Notes: a model not told the origin generated them from the sequence alone. A stretch of 32,476 bases of DNA from Acidimicrobiales bacterium (GCA_017883045.1 JADGOJ010000015.1:1-32476), one strand, 5' to 3'; shown: positions 22,653-30,533, numbered from the stretch's first letter. A program made the numbers and translations.

Positions 22653-23500
22653 GCCGGCGCCGACCGTTGACCACGACGACGCGTCCATCGCGCGCCGTGA
22701 GCGGCTCCCGTGGCGCCCGGCGCCCGGCCCCCGCGACAGCGCCACGGCGCAAGGCCGGGCCGTCCCCGACCGAGCGGCGACCCCGGACCCGGGCCCGGTT
22801 GGTCGCGAAGGTCACCGCGGTCATCGTCTTGACCGCGACGACCTTGGCCCTCGCCGGCCAGTGGGTGCTGCACACCTCGTACTTCCGGGTCCAGAACGTG
22901 ACCTTCGTCGGACTGCACCACGAAGCCGAGCCCCAGGTGCTCGCCGCCTCGGGGCTCGAGGCGCATCCCACGATGGTCGGCGTCAGCGCCGCGTCGATCG
23001 AGAGGAACCTTCAGCGATTCTCGTGGATCACCGGGTTGAGCATCGTCAAGCACTGGCCGAGCACCCTCGTGGTGACGGTCCGCGAGAGCGCCCCGGTGGC
23101 GGTGGCCTTCGACGCGCACCACGTCCTGCAGTACGTCGACGCCAGCGGGCACGATCTCGGCGGCGCTCCGCTGCACGTGAATCTGCCGACGTTGCAGTAC
23201 CTCGACCCACGCGGGCCCACCTGGCCCTACGGGCGCGCGGGCGCCGGCGCCGCCTACGTCGCGAGCCGGCTGCCGCCGGCCTTCGCCAGTCAGGTCTCGG
23301 TGGTCACCGTGGACGCCAAGGGCAGGGTGACCTTGAAGATGACGACACCCGTGACCTTCATCATCGGTCCGGCGACGCAACTGCGCGCGAAGTTCGTGGC
23401 CATCGCCTCGGTCATCTCGCACACGACGCTTCGTCCCGGTGACGTCGTCGACGCCACGGTGCCCGACGAGCTGGCCGTCACCGGTCCGGCGCCGTCGTAG
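22649..23500 (+). CDS. ftsQ: Cell division protein FtsQ (POTRA domain)
   Basis: This bitopic divisome scaffold has 283 aa from GTG 22649 (overlap GTGA with murB). The cytoplasmic N-terminus is long and basic (1-50), and the membrane helix is about 52-70 (AKVTAVIVLTATTLALAGQW). A POTRA domain follows, beginning YFRVQNVTFVGLHHEAEPQVLAASGL and including the ITGLSIVKHWPSTLVVTVRESAPVA strand-loop-strand typical of FtsQ/DivIB. The C-terminus is less conserved. It would recruit the FtsL-like/FtsI/FtsW complex. Confidence 0.93.
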   Translation: MSRRRPLTTTTRPSRAVSGSRGARRPAPATAPRRKAGPSPTERRPRTRARLVAKVTAVIVLTATTLALAGQWVLHTSYFRVQNVTFVGLHHEAEPQVLAASGLEAHPTMVGVSAASIERNLQRFSWITGLSIVKHWPSTLVVTVRESAPVAVAFDAHHVLQYVDASGHDLGGAPLHVNLPTLQYLDPRGPTWPYGRAGAGAAYVASRLPPAFASQVSVVTVDAKGRVTLKMTTPVTFIIGPATQLRAKFVAIASVISHTTLRPGDVVDATVPDELAVTGPAPS

Positions 23501-23508
23501 GACGGCAT

Positions 23509-23537
23509 TTGACCAAAAACCGGTGGCTGACTAGCCT
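23509..23537 (+). promoter_or_regulatory. Candidate ftsZ promoter
   Basis: TTGACC (23509-23514) and TAGCCT (23532-23537) are separated by exactly 17 nt in the 115-nt gap between ftsQ and ftsZ, a good match to a vegetative promoter. Transcription would start near 23544, giving a leader of about 72 nt that contains the ftsZ ribosome site. A dedicated ftsZ promoter is common in the cluster. Confidence 0.6.
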
Positions 23538-23615
23538 TCGTGGACGTTTGTCCGCCGATGTTCGCGCCCCCCTCTATGGTGCGACACAATGGAAGAGTCA
23601 ATCCAAGGGGAGTTC

Positions 23616-24701
23616 ATGAGTCTCAACCAGAGCAACTACCACGCCGTCATCAAGGTCATCGGCGTGGGTGGAGGCGGCGTCAACGCCGTCAACCGCATGA
23701 TCACCGCAGGCCTGCGCAATATCGAGTTCATCGCCGCCAACACCGATGCCCAGGCCCTGCTCATGAGCGAAGCGGACTTGAAGCTCGACATCGGTCGCGA
23801 ACTGACCAAGGGTCTGGGCGCGGGCAGCGACCCCGAGATCGGGCGCCAGGCCGCCGAGGACCACCGCGGGGAGATCGAAGAGGCCCTGATGGACACCGAC
23901 ATGGTCTTCATCACCGCGGGCGAGGGTGGTGGCACCGGAACCGGTGCCGCACCGGTCGTCGCCGAGGTGGCCCGCGCGCTGGGCATCCTCACCATCGGCG
24001 TCGTGACCCGGCCCTTCTCCTTCGAGGGCAAGCGCCGGGCGATACAGGCCGAGAAGGGGATCCAGACCCTGCGCGAGAAGGTCGACACGCTGATCGTCAT
24101 CCCCAACGACCGACTGCTCTCCGTGACCGCCCCGGACACCTCGATGCTCGACGCCTTCAAGATCGCCGACGACGTGCTGCTCTCGGCGGTCCGAGGGGTC
24201 ACGGACCTCATCACGGTGCCGGGCCTCATCAACACCGACTTCGCCGACGTCAACGCCATCATGCGCAACGCCGGCACCGCGATCATGGGCGTGGGGATGT
24301 CCACGGGCGAGGGCCGAGCCGTCAACGCCGCGCGCGCGGCGATCACGTCGCCTCTGCTCGAAGCCTCCATCGACGGAGCGCGCGGCATCTTGATGAACAT
24401 CGTCGGCGGGCCCAACGTCACCCTGTCCGAGGTCACCCAGGCCGCGGAGATCATCCACTCGGTCGCGCACCCCGACGCCAATATCATCTTCGGCAGCGTG
24501 ATCGACGAGTCGATCGGCGATGCGGTGCGGGTGACCGTCATCGCCGCGGGCTTCGATCACAACGCCCCGACCAAGCCCGCGACCACGACCACCGAGCCGG
24601 CGATGACCGAGGGTCCGCGCAGCGACATCTTCACCAGCACCACCAATGACGATTTCTTCGACGTCGGTGGCGATGACGACCTCCCCAGCTTCCTTCGCTA
24701 G
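23616..24701 (+). CDS. ftsZ: Cell division GTPase FtsZ
   Basis: This tubulin homologue forms the Z ring. It has 361 aa. The tubulin signature GEGGGTGTG is at 102-110; the N-terminal nucleotide-binding [16 protein letters not shown] and the [12 protein letters not shown]7-type loop are present. A linker of about 35 residues leads to a C-terminal peptide [11 protein letters not shown], the conserved tail that binds SepF and other tethers. I chose ATG 23616 ([16 protein letters not shown]), which has AAGGGGA at 23605-23611; the earlier ATG at 23589 adds a non-conserved segment that contains the ribosome site. Confidence 0.97.
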   Translation: MSLNQSNYHAVIKVIGVGGGGVNAVNRMITAGLRNIEFIAANTDAQALLMSEADLKLDIGRELTKGLGAGSDPEIGRQAAEDHRGEIEEALMDTDMVFITAGEGGGTGTGAAPVVAEVARALGILTIGVVTRPFSFEGKRRAIQAEKGIQTLREKVDTLIVIPNDRLLSVTAPDTSMLDAFKIADDVLLSAVRGVTDLITVPGLINTDFADVNAIMRNAGTAIMGVGMSTGEGRAVNAARAAITSPLLEASIDGARGILMNIVGGPNVTLSEVTQAAEIIHSVAHPDANIIFGSVIDESIGDAVRVTVIAAGFDHNAPTKPATTTTEPAMTEGPRSDIFTSTTNDDFFDVGGDDDLPSFLR

Positions 24702-25362
24702 CGAAGAGCTCGTCAGGCGCGTGGCGGCGAATCTGGCCGTCGTTCGTGCGCGCATCGCGTCCTCCGGACGAGACCCTTCGGCGGTGCGCGTGGTGGCGGT
24801 GACCAAGACCTTCGGCGTCGAGCACGTCCGCTGCGCCGCCGCCGTCGGCCTCGACGCCGTGGGCGAGAACTACGTCGAGGAACTGGAGGCCAAGCGAGAG
24901 GCCGGCCGCGACCTCAAGGTCGCGTGGCACTACCTCGGGGCGCTGCAGTCCAACAAGATTCGTCGGGTGGTGGACTGCGCCGACGTCGTCTGCGGGGTCT
25001 CGCGTGCCAAGGAGCTCGAGAAGATCGCGAGCTACCGGCCCGACCAGGCCATCTACGTGCAGGTCGACTTCACCGGTGCCGCGCGGCGCAATGGCGCCGA
25101 GCCCCGCGACGTGGCCGCCCTCGTCGGACGCGGTCGGGCCCTCGGCCTGTCGGTGCGCGGTCTGATGACCGTGGCGCCCACTGACCCCGCCGGCGCCCGC
25201 TCCGCGTTCGCCGCCACCAGTGCCCTGGCGGACGATCTCGCGCTCGTGGAGCGCTCGATGGGCATGAGTGACGACCTGGAACTGGCCTGCGAGCTCGGAT
25301 CCACCGAGATTCGCGTGGGGAGAGCGCTCTTTGGTGACCGGGGGGCTGGCGCAGCGCCCTGA
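24673..25362 (+). CDS. YggS/PLPBP family pyridoxal-phosphate homeostasis protein
   Basis: This 229-aa PLP-binding TIM-barrel protein helps maintain vitamin B6 and amino-acid balance rather than catalysing a known reaction. The PLP lysine is K45 in VVAVTKTFG. Other family blocks: [36 protein letters not shown], and a C-terminal [14 protein letters not shown] (usual 'GST.vRiG.aiFG'). The ATG at 24673 overlaps the ftsZ end by 29 nt, a longer overlap than elsewhere in the cluster; a further upstream ATG at 24646 is possible but lies deeper in ftsZ. Placement right after ftsZ and before sepF is typical of Gram-positive dcw clusters. Confidence 0.93.
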   Translation: MTTSPASFASEELVRRVAANLAVVRARIASSGRDPSAVRVVAVTKTFGVEHVRCAAAVGLDAVGENYVEELEAKREAGRDLKVAWHYLGALQSNKIRRVVDCADVVCGVSRAKELEKIASYRPDQAIYVQVDFTGAARRNGAEPRDVAALVGRGRALGLSVRGLMTVAPTDPAGARSAFAATSALADDLALVERSMGMSDDLELACELGSTEIRVGRALFGDRGAGAAP

Positions 25363-25364
25363 CC

Positions 25365-25370
25365 TAACAT
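25365..25370 (+). promoter_or_regulatory. Possible -10 element upstream of sepF
   Basis: TAACAT at 25365-25370 lies 34 nt before the sepF ATG and follows the YggS-family stop by 2 nt. With a start near 25377 the leader would be about 27 nt and include the AAGGAG site. No -35 is evident, so this may be a weak internal promoter. Confidence 0.3.
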
Positions 25371-25403
25371 GGTGCAAGGCGTTGGGACCGCAAGGAGAAG
25401 TTG

Positions 25404-26006
25404 ATGAAAGAAAAGTTTCGCGGGTTCCTAGGTTTCCTAGGCCTCATCGAAGACGAATACGGCGAGTACGGCGCGACCGGGCCGGCTCGTCCGTTCTCCG
25501 ACGAGCCCGCGGGGAACGACGAACCGGAGTGGGCGACGCCGGCGCCGAGCGCGCATCGCCAGTTCCCGACCTCACCGGCGGGGTCCTCGCCCTCGCGCGC
25601 ACCCATGGCCCAGCAGAACCGGGTCTCGTCGATCTCGGTGCTCGACTCCTCGGGCCAGGGATCGCGCGTACGACCGATGCCGAGCGCCACCGCCCCCCGG
25701 GGCATCTCCTCGTTCTCCCAAGAGCGCGACGTGGCGATCTTCGTGCCGCGCTCGTACGACGAGTCGCGTCGCATCACCGACCTGCTGCGATCGAATCGGG
25801 CCGTCGTGTTGAACGTCTCGAGCGTCGAACCGGGCCTCGGCCGACGCCTCGTGGACTTCGCAGCCGGCACCGCCTACGCGCTCAGCGCCAAGATCGAGGT
25901 GCTTGGTCGCAACGTGTACCTTGTCAGCCCGCAGGGCATGCACCTGGGGCCCGAAGCGAAGGATCGACTGCGCGCCACGGACTATCGTGACGCAAGCGAC
26001 GCATGA
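25404..26006 (+). CDS. sepF: Cell division protein SepF
   Basis: SepF tethers FtsZ to the membrane in Gram-positives, including actinobacteria that lack FtsA. The protein has 200 aa. Residues 1-18 (MKEKFRGFLGFLGLIEDE) form the amphipathic membrane-binding helix; a disordered acidic/Pro-rich linker follows; the globular SepF core begins at about 105 (DVAIFVPRSYDESRRITDLLRSNRAVVLNVSSVEPGLGRRLVDFAAGTAYALSAKIEVLGRNVYLVSPQGM). A strong AAGGAG site lies before ATG 25404; the frame also starts with TTG 25401. The stop overlaps the yggT start by 4 nt (ATGA). Confidence 0.95.
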   Translation: MKEKFRGFLGFLGLIEDEYGEYGATGPARPFSDEPAGNDEPEWATPAPSAHRQFPTSPAGSSPSRAPMAQQNRVSSISVLDSSGQGSRVRPMPSATAPRGISSFSQERDVAIFVPRSYDESRRITDLLRSNRAVVLNVSSVEPGLGRRLVDFAAGTAYALSAKIEVLGRNVYLVSPQGMHLGPEAKDRLRATDYRDASDA

Positions 26007-26254
26007 CCCTGGTCCACCTCCTGATCACGCTCTATATCTGGGTGCTCGTCATCTCGGCGCTGCTGAGCTGGTTCCCCACGACGGACCCGCATGGAGGGCT
26101 CGCGACGTTCAAACTGGTCCTCTACCGACTCACCGAACCGGTCCTTCGGCCACTGCGCCTGATCCTCCCGCGCCCGAGCTTCGGTGGCGTCGGCATCGAC
26201 CTCTCGGTGCTGGTGGCGATCATCGTGCTCACGTTCATCAACCGCATCATCTAG
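26003..26254 (+). CDS. YggT family membrane protein
   Basis: This 83-aa protein has two membrane helices (about 3-22 and 64-81) separated by a loop with the family segment YRLTEPVLRPLRLILPRP. YggT proteins lie beside sepF and divIVA in many Gram-positives and are thought to act in envelope or division-site organisation; no biochemical activity is established. ATG 26003 overlaps sepF (ATGA). Confidence 0.93.
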   Translation: MTLVHLLITLYIWVLVISALLSWFPTTDPHGGLATFKLVLYRLTEPVLRPLRLILPRPSFGGVGIDLSVLVAIIVLTFINRII

Positions 26255-26288
26255 TCGATTAATTCACGGCCGCGCGACACGTTGGCGG

Positions 26289-26294
26289 TAGGGT
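26289..26294 (+). promoter_or_regulatory. -10 element for divIVA (leaderless type)
   Basis: TAGGGT at 26289-26294 is followed by exactly 6 nt (GGCTCC) and ATG 26301. There is no ribosome site in the 46-nt gap after yggT. This is the same hexamer and spacing as in front of the nitroreductase gene. Confidence 0.6.
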
Positions 26295-26300
26295 GGCTCC

Positions 26301-27056
26301 ATGGATAGCTCGGACAACGCCCACTCAGCACTCGACGCCATCGATTCGGTGGCCTTCAAGGTCGGTCTTAAGGGCTACAACGTCGACGAGGTCGACGAGT
26401 TCCTTGAGCGGCTCTCGGCTGAGGTCCACCAGATGAAGGAACTGGTCCACCAGCAGCGTCAGCAGTTGCGCCAGGCCGCTGAAAGGATCAACCAGCTGGA
26501 TTCGCGCGAAGGCGCGCCCGCGCCGGCTGCCGCGCCCCAGTCGGCCCCCGCACAGGCCCCGAGAGCCATCACGGTCTCGGGCGCCGAACAGGTGACCGCC
26601 ATGATCGCCATGGCCCAGCAGTTCATCGAACAGGCCCAGGGCGAGGCCGAGGCCAAGGCCCGCGAGTTGACGACGTCGGCTCAAGAGCGCGCCCGCGAGA
26701 TCGTGGCCGAGGCCCGCAGCAGGGCCGAGGACGAGGTGAACCGCCTGAACGGGCTCAAGCAGCGCTTGAGCGAGGACGTCGAGACGCTGTCGCGACAGCT
26801 CGAGACCGAGCGCAAGCGCTTGGGAACCGCGTTGGCGGAGTTCTCGCGGTGGGTCGACAGTTCGCTGCAGGTCGGAGGGGCCCGCGCCTCGGGCTCGTCC
26901 AACGCACCGGCTCCGACACCACCTCCCGCCCCCGCCCCGACCCAGGCGTTGCCGCCTCGACCGGCCCAGACGCCGCCCCCGGCCCCCGCGCCCCAACAGC
27001 AGACCATCGGCCAGGTCCTCGATTTCGAGCAGCCCTCGCGCGACGATCGTCAGTAA
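26301..27056 (+). CDS. DivIVA domain protein (Wag31-like)
   Basis: This coiled-coil protein recognises curved membrane at poles and septa and guides wall growth. It has 251 aa. The N-terminal DivIVA domain is clear: FKVGLKGYNVDEVDEFLERLSAEVHQMKELV (about 19-49). A Pro/Ala linker (about 70-92) precedes a second long helical region (about 96-185, with Gln/Glu/Arg heptads), and the C-terminus is a low-complexity Pro/Ala tail ending IGQVLDFEQPSRDDRQ. It may be essential and phosphorylated, as in mycobacteria (inference). It is expressed from its own probable leaderless promoter. Confidence 0.92.
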   Translation: MDSSDNAHSALDAIDSVAFKVGLKGYNVDEVDEFLERLSAEVHQMKELVHQQRQQLRQAAERINQLDSREGAPAPAAAPQSAPAQAPRAITVSGAEQVTAMIAMAQQFIEQAQGEAEAKARELTTSAQERAREIVAEARSRAEDEVNRLNGLKQRLSEDVETLSRQLETERKRLGTALAEFSRWVDSSLQVGGARASGSSNAPAPTPPPAPAPTQALPPRPAQTPPPAPAPQQQTIGQVLDFEQPSRDDRQ

Positions 27057-27072
27057 GTCCGGCGCCAACTGG

Positions 27073-27078
27073 TAGGGT
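27073..27078 (+). promoter_or_regulatory. -10 element and ribosome site of the DksA/TraR gene
   Basis: TAGGGT at 27073-27078 would place the start of transcription near 27085, giving a leader of about 33 nt. GAGGAG at 27106-27111 sits 6 nt before ATG 27118 and decides the start over the in-frame TTG at 27112. It has the same -10 hexamer as the leaderless genes but a conventional leader. Confidence 0.5.
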
Positions 27079-27117
27079 CGGCGCGCACTTGTTCTGTGCA
27101 ACGTCGAGGAGTTGACC

Positions 27118-28122
27118 ATGTCGTCCACCGCTAAATCCACCAAGAAGGCTTCAGCCCAGAAGACTGCGGCCCGAAAGGCGTCGGCGAAGAAGGCCCCAGC
27201 CAAGAAGGCGCCGGCCGGAAGAGCCCCAGCGAAGAAGGCACCGGCCAAGAAGAACTCGGGCAAGGGCCCCGTGAAGAAGGCCGTCGCGAAGAAGTCGGCC
27301 CCGAAGCCCGTGAAGAAGCTGGCGAAGAAGGCCACGGCGCCCACGGCCGCCCAGAAGGCCGTCGCCGCGAAGAAGGCCGCCGCCGCCAAGGCCAAGGCCG
27401 CCGCCGCCGCGAAGGCTGCCAAAGAGCGCGACGCCAAGGTCAAGGCCGCCGCCAAGGCCAAGGCCGCCGCCGCCAAGGCCAAGGCCGCCGCCGCCGCCAA
27501 GGCCAAGAAGGAGCGCGACGCCAGGGCCAAGGCCGCCGCCAAGGATCGTGAGATCCAGCGCAAGGCCCGGGAGAAGGCCGCGGCCGAGGCGAAGAAGCAG
27601 CGCGAGATCGACGCGAAGCGCAAGGCGATCGAGGCCGAGAAGCTTCGTCGACTGCGCGAGATCGATCGGCGCAACCACGAGGAGTTGAAGCGCCAGGAGC
27701 GACGCGACGTCGAAGAGCGCCGCCGCCTCGAGACGCTCGAGCGCAAGATGCACTCCAAGCCCTACGGCAACGACACGGCGTTCCTCGAAGAACTGCGAGG
27801 TCTCTTGCTCGAGACCCGCGAGGCGACCAACGTCGACATCGCAGTGATGGAGTCCGAGGCCGAGGAGATGCTCGTGGATCGCGAGCGCCTCGAGTACGAC
27901 GACGAAGACGGCAGCAGCGTCGCCTCGGACATCGACCGTGACCAGAAGAAGGACTTCGCCACGCTGCTGCGGCTCAAGGTCGACGAGATCGACGTCGCGC
28001 TGGCCCGCATCGACGACGGGAGCTACGGACGTTGCGACGAGTGCTTCGAACCGATATCGCGAGCCCGGCTCTTGGCGCAACTGCCGGTGTTCATGTGTGT
28101 CTCGTGCCGCGCCAGCGTCTGA
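27118..28122 (+). CDS. DksA/TraR zinc-finger protein with histone H1-like Lys/Ala tail
   Basis: This 334-aa protein has two parts. Residues 1 to about 150 are almost wholly Lys, Ala and Pro (repeats like KKAPAKKAPA), resembling histone H1 tails and likely to bind nucleic acid. Residues about 215-334 hold a DksA/TraR-type module: a helical hairpin with acidic residues, then a C4 zinc finger with C306-x-x-C309 (RCDECFEPISRARLLAQLPVF) and C327-x-x-C330 (MCVSC). DksA relatives bind in the RNA polymerase secondary channel. The tail contains an 87-bp tandem duplication. Lys-rich extensions on actinobacterial DksA/TraR proteins are known, but whether this one binds DNA, RNA or polymerase is not. The stop lies 19 nt after the probable lspA start. 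Confidence 0.9.
   Translation: MSSTAKSTKKASAQKTAARKASAKKAPAKKAPAGRAPAKKAPAKKNSGKGPVKKAVAKKSAPKPVKKLAKKATAPTAAQKAVAAKKAAAAKAKAAAAAKAAKERDAKVKAAAKAKAAAAKAKAAAAAKAKKERDARAKAAAKDREIQRKAREKAAAEAKKQREIDAKRKAIEAEKLRRLREIDRRNHEELKRQERRDVEERRRLETLERKMHSKPYGNDTAFLEELRGLLLETREATNVDIAVMESEAEEMLVDRERLEYDDEDGSSVASDIDRDQKKDFATLLRLKVDEIDVALARIDDGSYGRCDECFEPISRARLLAQLPVFMCVSCRASV
27375..27548 (+). repeat. 87-bp tandem duplication inside the Lys/Ala tail
   Basis: Bases 27375-27461 and 27462-27548 are near-identical, differing at a small number of positions and diverging in the last few bases. The unit is 29 codons, so the frame is kept. It encodes Ala/Lys runs ending in KERDAK/KERDAR plus KAAAK. The unit starts GGCCGCCGCCGCCAAGGCCA, and its high GC and internal short repeats make length variation likely. 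Confidence 0.85.
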
Positions 28123-28577
28123 GGCTCCGCGTCAATGTCACGGTGGTCGTCGTGGCGCTCGTGGTGAGCGCCGTTGACGCGGTCTCGAAGGCTTGGGCCC
28201 GCCAGGACCTGGCCGACCGTGCCGTCCACGTCGGAGGGCCGGTCTGGCTGCGTCTGCAGTACAACTCAGGGATCTCGTTCTCGATCAACCGAGCGGGGCC
28301 GCTGGTGACGACCGTGCTCACCATCGCGGTCGCCCTGGCCGTGGTGGTGGTGGGACTGAACGCGGCCCCGGGCGTCGCGGCCGCGGGCTTCGGGCTGCTG
28401 CTCGGCGGGGGAGTGGCCAACGTGATCGACCGCCTTGCGGCCAACCCTCATCAGGTCACCGACTTCGTCGCCCTGGGTTCGTTCCCGGTGTTCAACGGCG
28501 CCGACGTCGCGATCACCGCCGGGTTCGTGATCCTCACGGTGGCGGCGCTTCGCGGAGAGAGGCTGCTCGGACGATGA
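28104..28577 (+). CDS. lspA: Lipoprotein signal peptidase LspA
   Basis: This membrane aspartic protease removes signal peptides from prolipoproteins. It has 157 aa from GTG 28104 with four helices. Catalytic aspartates lie in GGGVANVIDRL (first Asp in the N..D motif) and VFNGADVAITAGF (second Asp, 'FN.AD'); LQYNSGISFSINRAGP is the conserved region after helix 1. I chose GTG 28104, the last start before the first helix; GTG 28095 is an alternative, and both overlap the DksA/TraR gene. No ribosome site is visible. The stop overlaps the pseudouridine synthase start (ATGA). Confidence 0.93.
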   Translation: MPRQRLRLRVNVTVVVVALVVSAVDAVSKAWARQDLADRAVHVGGPVWLRLQYNSGISFSINRAGPLVTTVLTIAVALAVVVVGLNAAPGVAAAGFGLLLGGGVANVIDRLAANPHQVTDFVALGSFPVFNGADVAITAGFVILTVAALRGERLLGR

Positions 28578-29548
28578 GTGACGACTCGACCGTCGACGCC
28601 TTCGATGGAGAGGTCCTCGACCTGATCATCCCGGGCTCGCTTGGCGAGATCCGCATCGACCGCGTGCTCGCGATGCTCACGGGCCTCTCGCGCTCGGAGA
28701 CCAGCGGCATCCTGGCGAGTGGCGCGGTGAGATTGAACGACAAGGTCGTCGTGAAGTCCTCGACGTCGGTCGAAGTGGGACAGCACCTCGTCGCGGTGCT
28801 GCCGGCTCCCGAGAGCAGCTCCGTCGAGGCCGATTCGACCGTGGTCGTCGACGTCGTCTATGACGATCCGGACTTCGCGGTCGTCAACAAGGCCCCCGGC
28901 CAGGTTGTCCACCCGGGCGCCGGACAGCGTTACGGCACCCTCGTGTCTGGGCTGCTGGCGCTCTACCCCCAGATCCAAGAACTCAGTACCGAGGGGCTCT
29001 GCGACCCGCTGCGCCCGGGCATCGTGCACCGTCTCGACAAGGGAACCTCAGGCGTGCTCGTGGTCGCCAAGACGCCCGAAGGCTATCTGAACCTCAGCAC
29101 CCAGTTGGCCGAGCGTCTGATGGAGCGCACCTACTACGGGATGGTCGAGGGACACGTCGCCGAAGAGCGCGGCGTCGTGGACGCGCCGATCGGGCGCTCG
29201 ACGAGGACCCCGACCCTGATGGCGGTGCGCGCCGACGGACGCTCGGCCCGCACCGGCTACGAGGTGATTGCGCGCATCGACAAGCCTCACGCGATGACGC
29301 TCTTGCGCCTGCAACTCGACACCGGGCGAACCCATCAGATCCGCGTGCACCTGGCGACCATCGGTCATCCGGTCGTGAACGACCCGCGCTACGGGCATCG
29401 TCGAGAGAAGCGCCTCGTCGAGGACCGGTTCTTCCTGCACTCGACGACGTTGGCGTTCGCGCACCCGCGCACGGACGAGTGGCTCACGACGACCGTGCCC
29501 CTGCCCGAGGACCTGCGGGCACTCGTGCCCGATTCGGTGCAGCTCTAG
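28574..29548 (+). CDS. RluD-type 23S rRNA pseudouridine synthase
   Basis: This RluA-family enzyme converts uridine to pseudouridine in rRNA. It has 324 aa: an S4 RNA-binding domain at about 25-75 (RIDRVLAMLTGLSRSETSGILASGAVRLNDKVV), then the catalytic domain with HPGAGQRYGTLVSGLL and the catalytic D155 in GIVHRLDKGTSGVLVVAKT, plus the TGRTHQIRVHLATIGHPVVNDPRYG block. The exact target nucleotides cannot be read from sequence. ATG 28574 overlaps lspA (ATGA), a common pairing. Its TAG stop shares a CTAG palindrome with the convergent sigma-factor stop. Confidence 0.95.
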   Translation: MSDDSTVDAFDGEVLDLIIPGSLGEIRIDRVLAMLTGLSRSETSGILASGAVRLNDKVVVKSSTSVEVGQHLVAVLPAPESSSVEADSTVVVDVVYDDPDFAVVNKAPGQVVHPGAGQRYGTLVSGLLALYPQIQELSTEGLCDPLRPGIVHRLDKGTSGVLVVAKTPEGYLNLSTQLAERLMERTYYGMVEGHVAEERGVVDAPIGRSTRTPTLMAVRADGRSARTGYEVIARIDKPHAMTLLRLQLDTGRTHQIRVHLATIGHPVVNDPRYGHRREKRLVEDRFFLHSTTLAFAHPRTDEWLTTTVPLPEDLRALVPDSVQL

Positions 29549-30396
29549 ACGTTCTCGTGCGCGGCGACAACGGCGTTGTCGTCGCGCAGTAGGGCCAGCG
29601 CCTCTTCCTCGGCCCGACGCACCCGACGCACGCCGATGTCCATCTTGGTCGCGGTCGCCTGAAGCGAAAGGGGCGTGGCACCGTTCAGGCCGAAGCGAAG
29701 CGTCAGCACCTCGCGCTGCAGTTCGTTCAACTTCGCGAGCGCACCGTGCAATTGGTCGTCCATCATCGTCTGCTCGATGTCGCCGACCCAGTCCTTTTGG
29801 CTGGGTGCGACGAGGTCGCCCAACGTGGTCGCCGAATCCGACGACGCCGGCTGGTCGAGGCTCGCGGTCACCCCGGCCAGACCGTGCAGGTTGTCGCGCA
29901 CTTCCTTGGACATGCCGGTGGCCTCGGTGAGCTCGTCATCGGTGGGCTTGCGCCCGAAGATCGAGGTGAGCTCGGCGGTCGTCGCCTCGAGGCGCTGGAG
30001 CTGCTCTCCGACCTCGAGGGGGATTCGAATGGTGCGACCGTGTTGCTGGACGGCGCGCTGGAGGGCCTGGCGGATCCACCAGGTGGCGTAGGTGGAGAAC
30101 TTGAAGCCGCGCTCCCAGTCGAACTTCTCCACCGCTCGCAAGAGCCCGAACGTGCCCTCCTGCACGAGGTCGATCATCTCGACGCCGCGGTCCTGGTAGC
30201 GCCGGGCCCAGTGCAGCACCAGGCGCAGGTTCGCGGCGACCATCTGCTTCTTGGCCTCCTCGTCACCGGCGGTCACGCGCTTGGAGAGTTCGACCTGCTC
30301 GTCGTAGTTCGGCATCGGGTAGCGGTCGAGGTCGCGCATCAGGAGACCCAACATGTCGTTGGTGTTGACCGCAGAGCGGCGAGCGGTGATAGTCAT
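29545..30396 (-). CDS. Group 2 RNA polymerase sigma-70 family factor
   Basis: This 283-aa sigma factor lacks the long region 1.1 of a housekeeping sigma. Region 1.2/2: MLGLLMRDLDRYPMPNYDEQVELSKRV, then VEMIDLVQEGTFGLLRAVEKFDWERGFKFSTYATWWIRQAL, the canonical core-binding and -10 melting segment. Region 3 follows (GRTIRIPLEVGEQLQRLEAT). Region 4: LQREVLTLRFGLNGATPLSLQATATKMDIGVRRVRRAEEEALALL, where the helix-turn-helix differs from the usual 'RERIRQIE'. It has an AAGGAG site 7 nt before ATG 30396. Likely an alternative stress or growth-phase sigma with its own well-formed promoter and palindromic operator. Confidence 0.92.
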   Translation of the reverse strand: MTITARRSAVNTNDMLGLLMRDLDRYPMPNYDEQVELSKRVTAGDEEAKKQMVAANLRLVLHWARRYQDRGVEMIDLVQEGTFGLLRAVEKFDWERGFKFSTYATWWIRQALQRAVQQHGRTIRIPLEVGEQLQRLEATTAELTSIFGRKPTDDELTEATGMSKEVRDNLHGLAGVTASLDQPASSDSATTLGDLVAPSQKDWVGDIEQTMMDDQLHGALAKLNELQREVLTLRFGLNGATPLSLQATATKMDIGVRRVRRAEEEALALLRDDNAVVAAHENV

Positions 30397-30441
30397 TGGG
30401 GGGTCTCCTTGCGTTGGATCGAAATCGGCACTTCCGCGTAG

Positions 30442-30456
30442 TAGGAATTTCTCCTA
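30442..30456. promoter_or_regulatory. Inverted repeat near sigma-factor transcription start
   Basis: TAGGA (30442-30446) and TCCTA (30452-30456) form a 5-5-5 inverted repeat just downstream of the predicted start of transcription for the sigma gene. On the minus strand it overlaps two AGATAGG direct repeats spaced 10 nt. It may be an additional operator or an mRNA stem-loop in the leader. Confidence 0.4.
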
Positions 30457-30469
30457 TCTGCACCTATCT

Positions 30470-30498
30470 AATTTACCACGGGGTAAAACAGACTTCAA
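30470..30498 (-). promoter_or_regulatory. Promoter of sigma-factor gene
   Basis: On the minus strand TTGAAG (30498-30493) and TAAATT (30475-30470) are separated by exactly 17 nt, the best vegetative promoter match in the window. Transcription would start near 30463, giving a leader of about 66 nt that carries the AAGGAG ribosome site. A perfect palindrome lies between the two boxes. Confidence 0.65.
30472..30487. promoter_or_regulatory. Perfect palindromic operator inside sigma-factor promoter
   Basis: TTTACC (30472-30477), spacer ACGG, and GGTAAA (30482-30487) form a perfect 6-4-6 inverted repeat. It overlaps the -10 and fills the spacer of the sigma-gene promoter, an ideal site for a dimeric repressor. 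The nearest regulator gene is the Rrf2 protein immediately upstream, but binding by it is only an inference. Confidence 0.55.
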
Positions 30499-30533
30499 GC
30501 CTTTAATTCCCGCGAAATCACAGGAAATGGCCC

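Noticed and set aside
27359..27560. Possible CRISPR or mobile-element repeat
   Set aside because: The repeat is an in-frame tandem duplication in a Lys/Ala coding tail, without spacers, leader or inverted ends.
26325..27758. 477-aa minus-strand Ala/Leu/Phe-rich frame
   Set aside because: It is antisense to divIVA and to the Lys/Ala repeat of the DksA/TraR gene; the low complexity is a mirror of that repeat and no family motif is seen.
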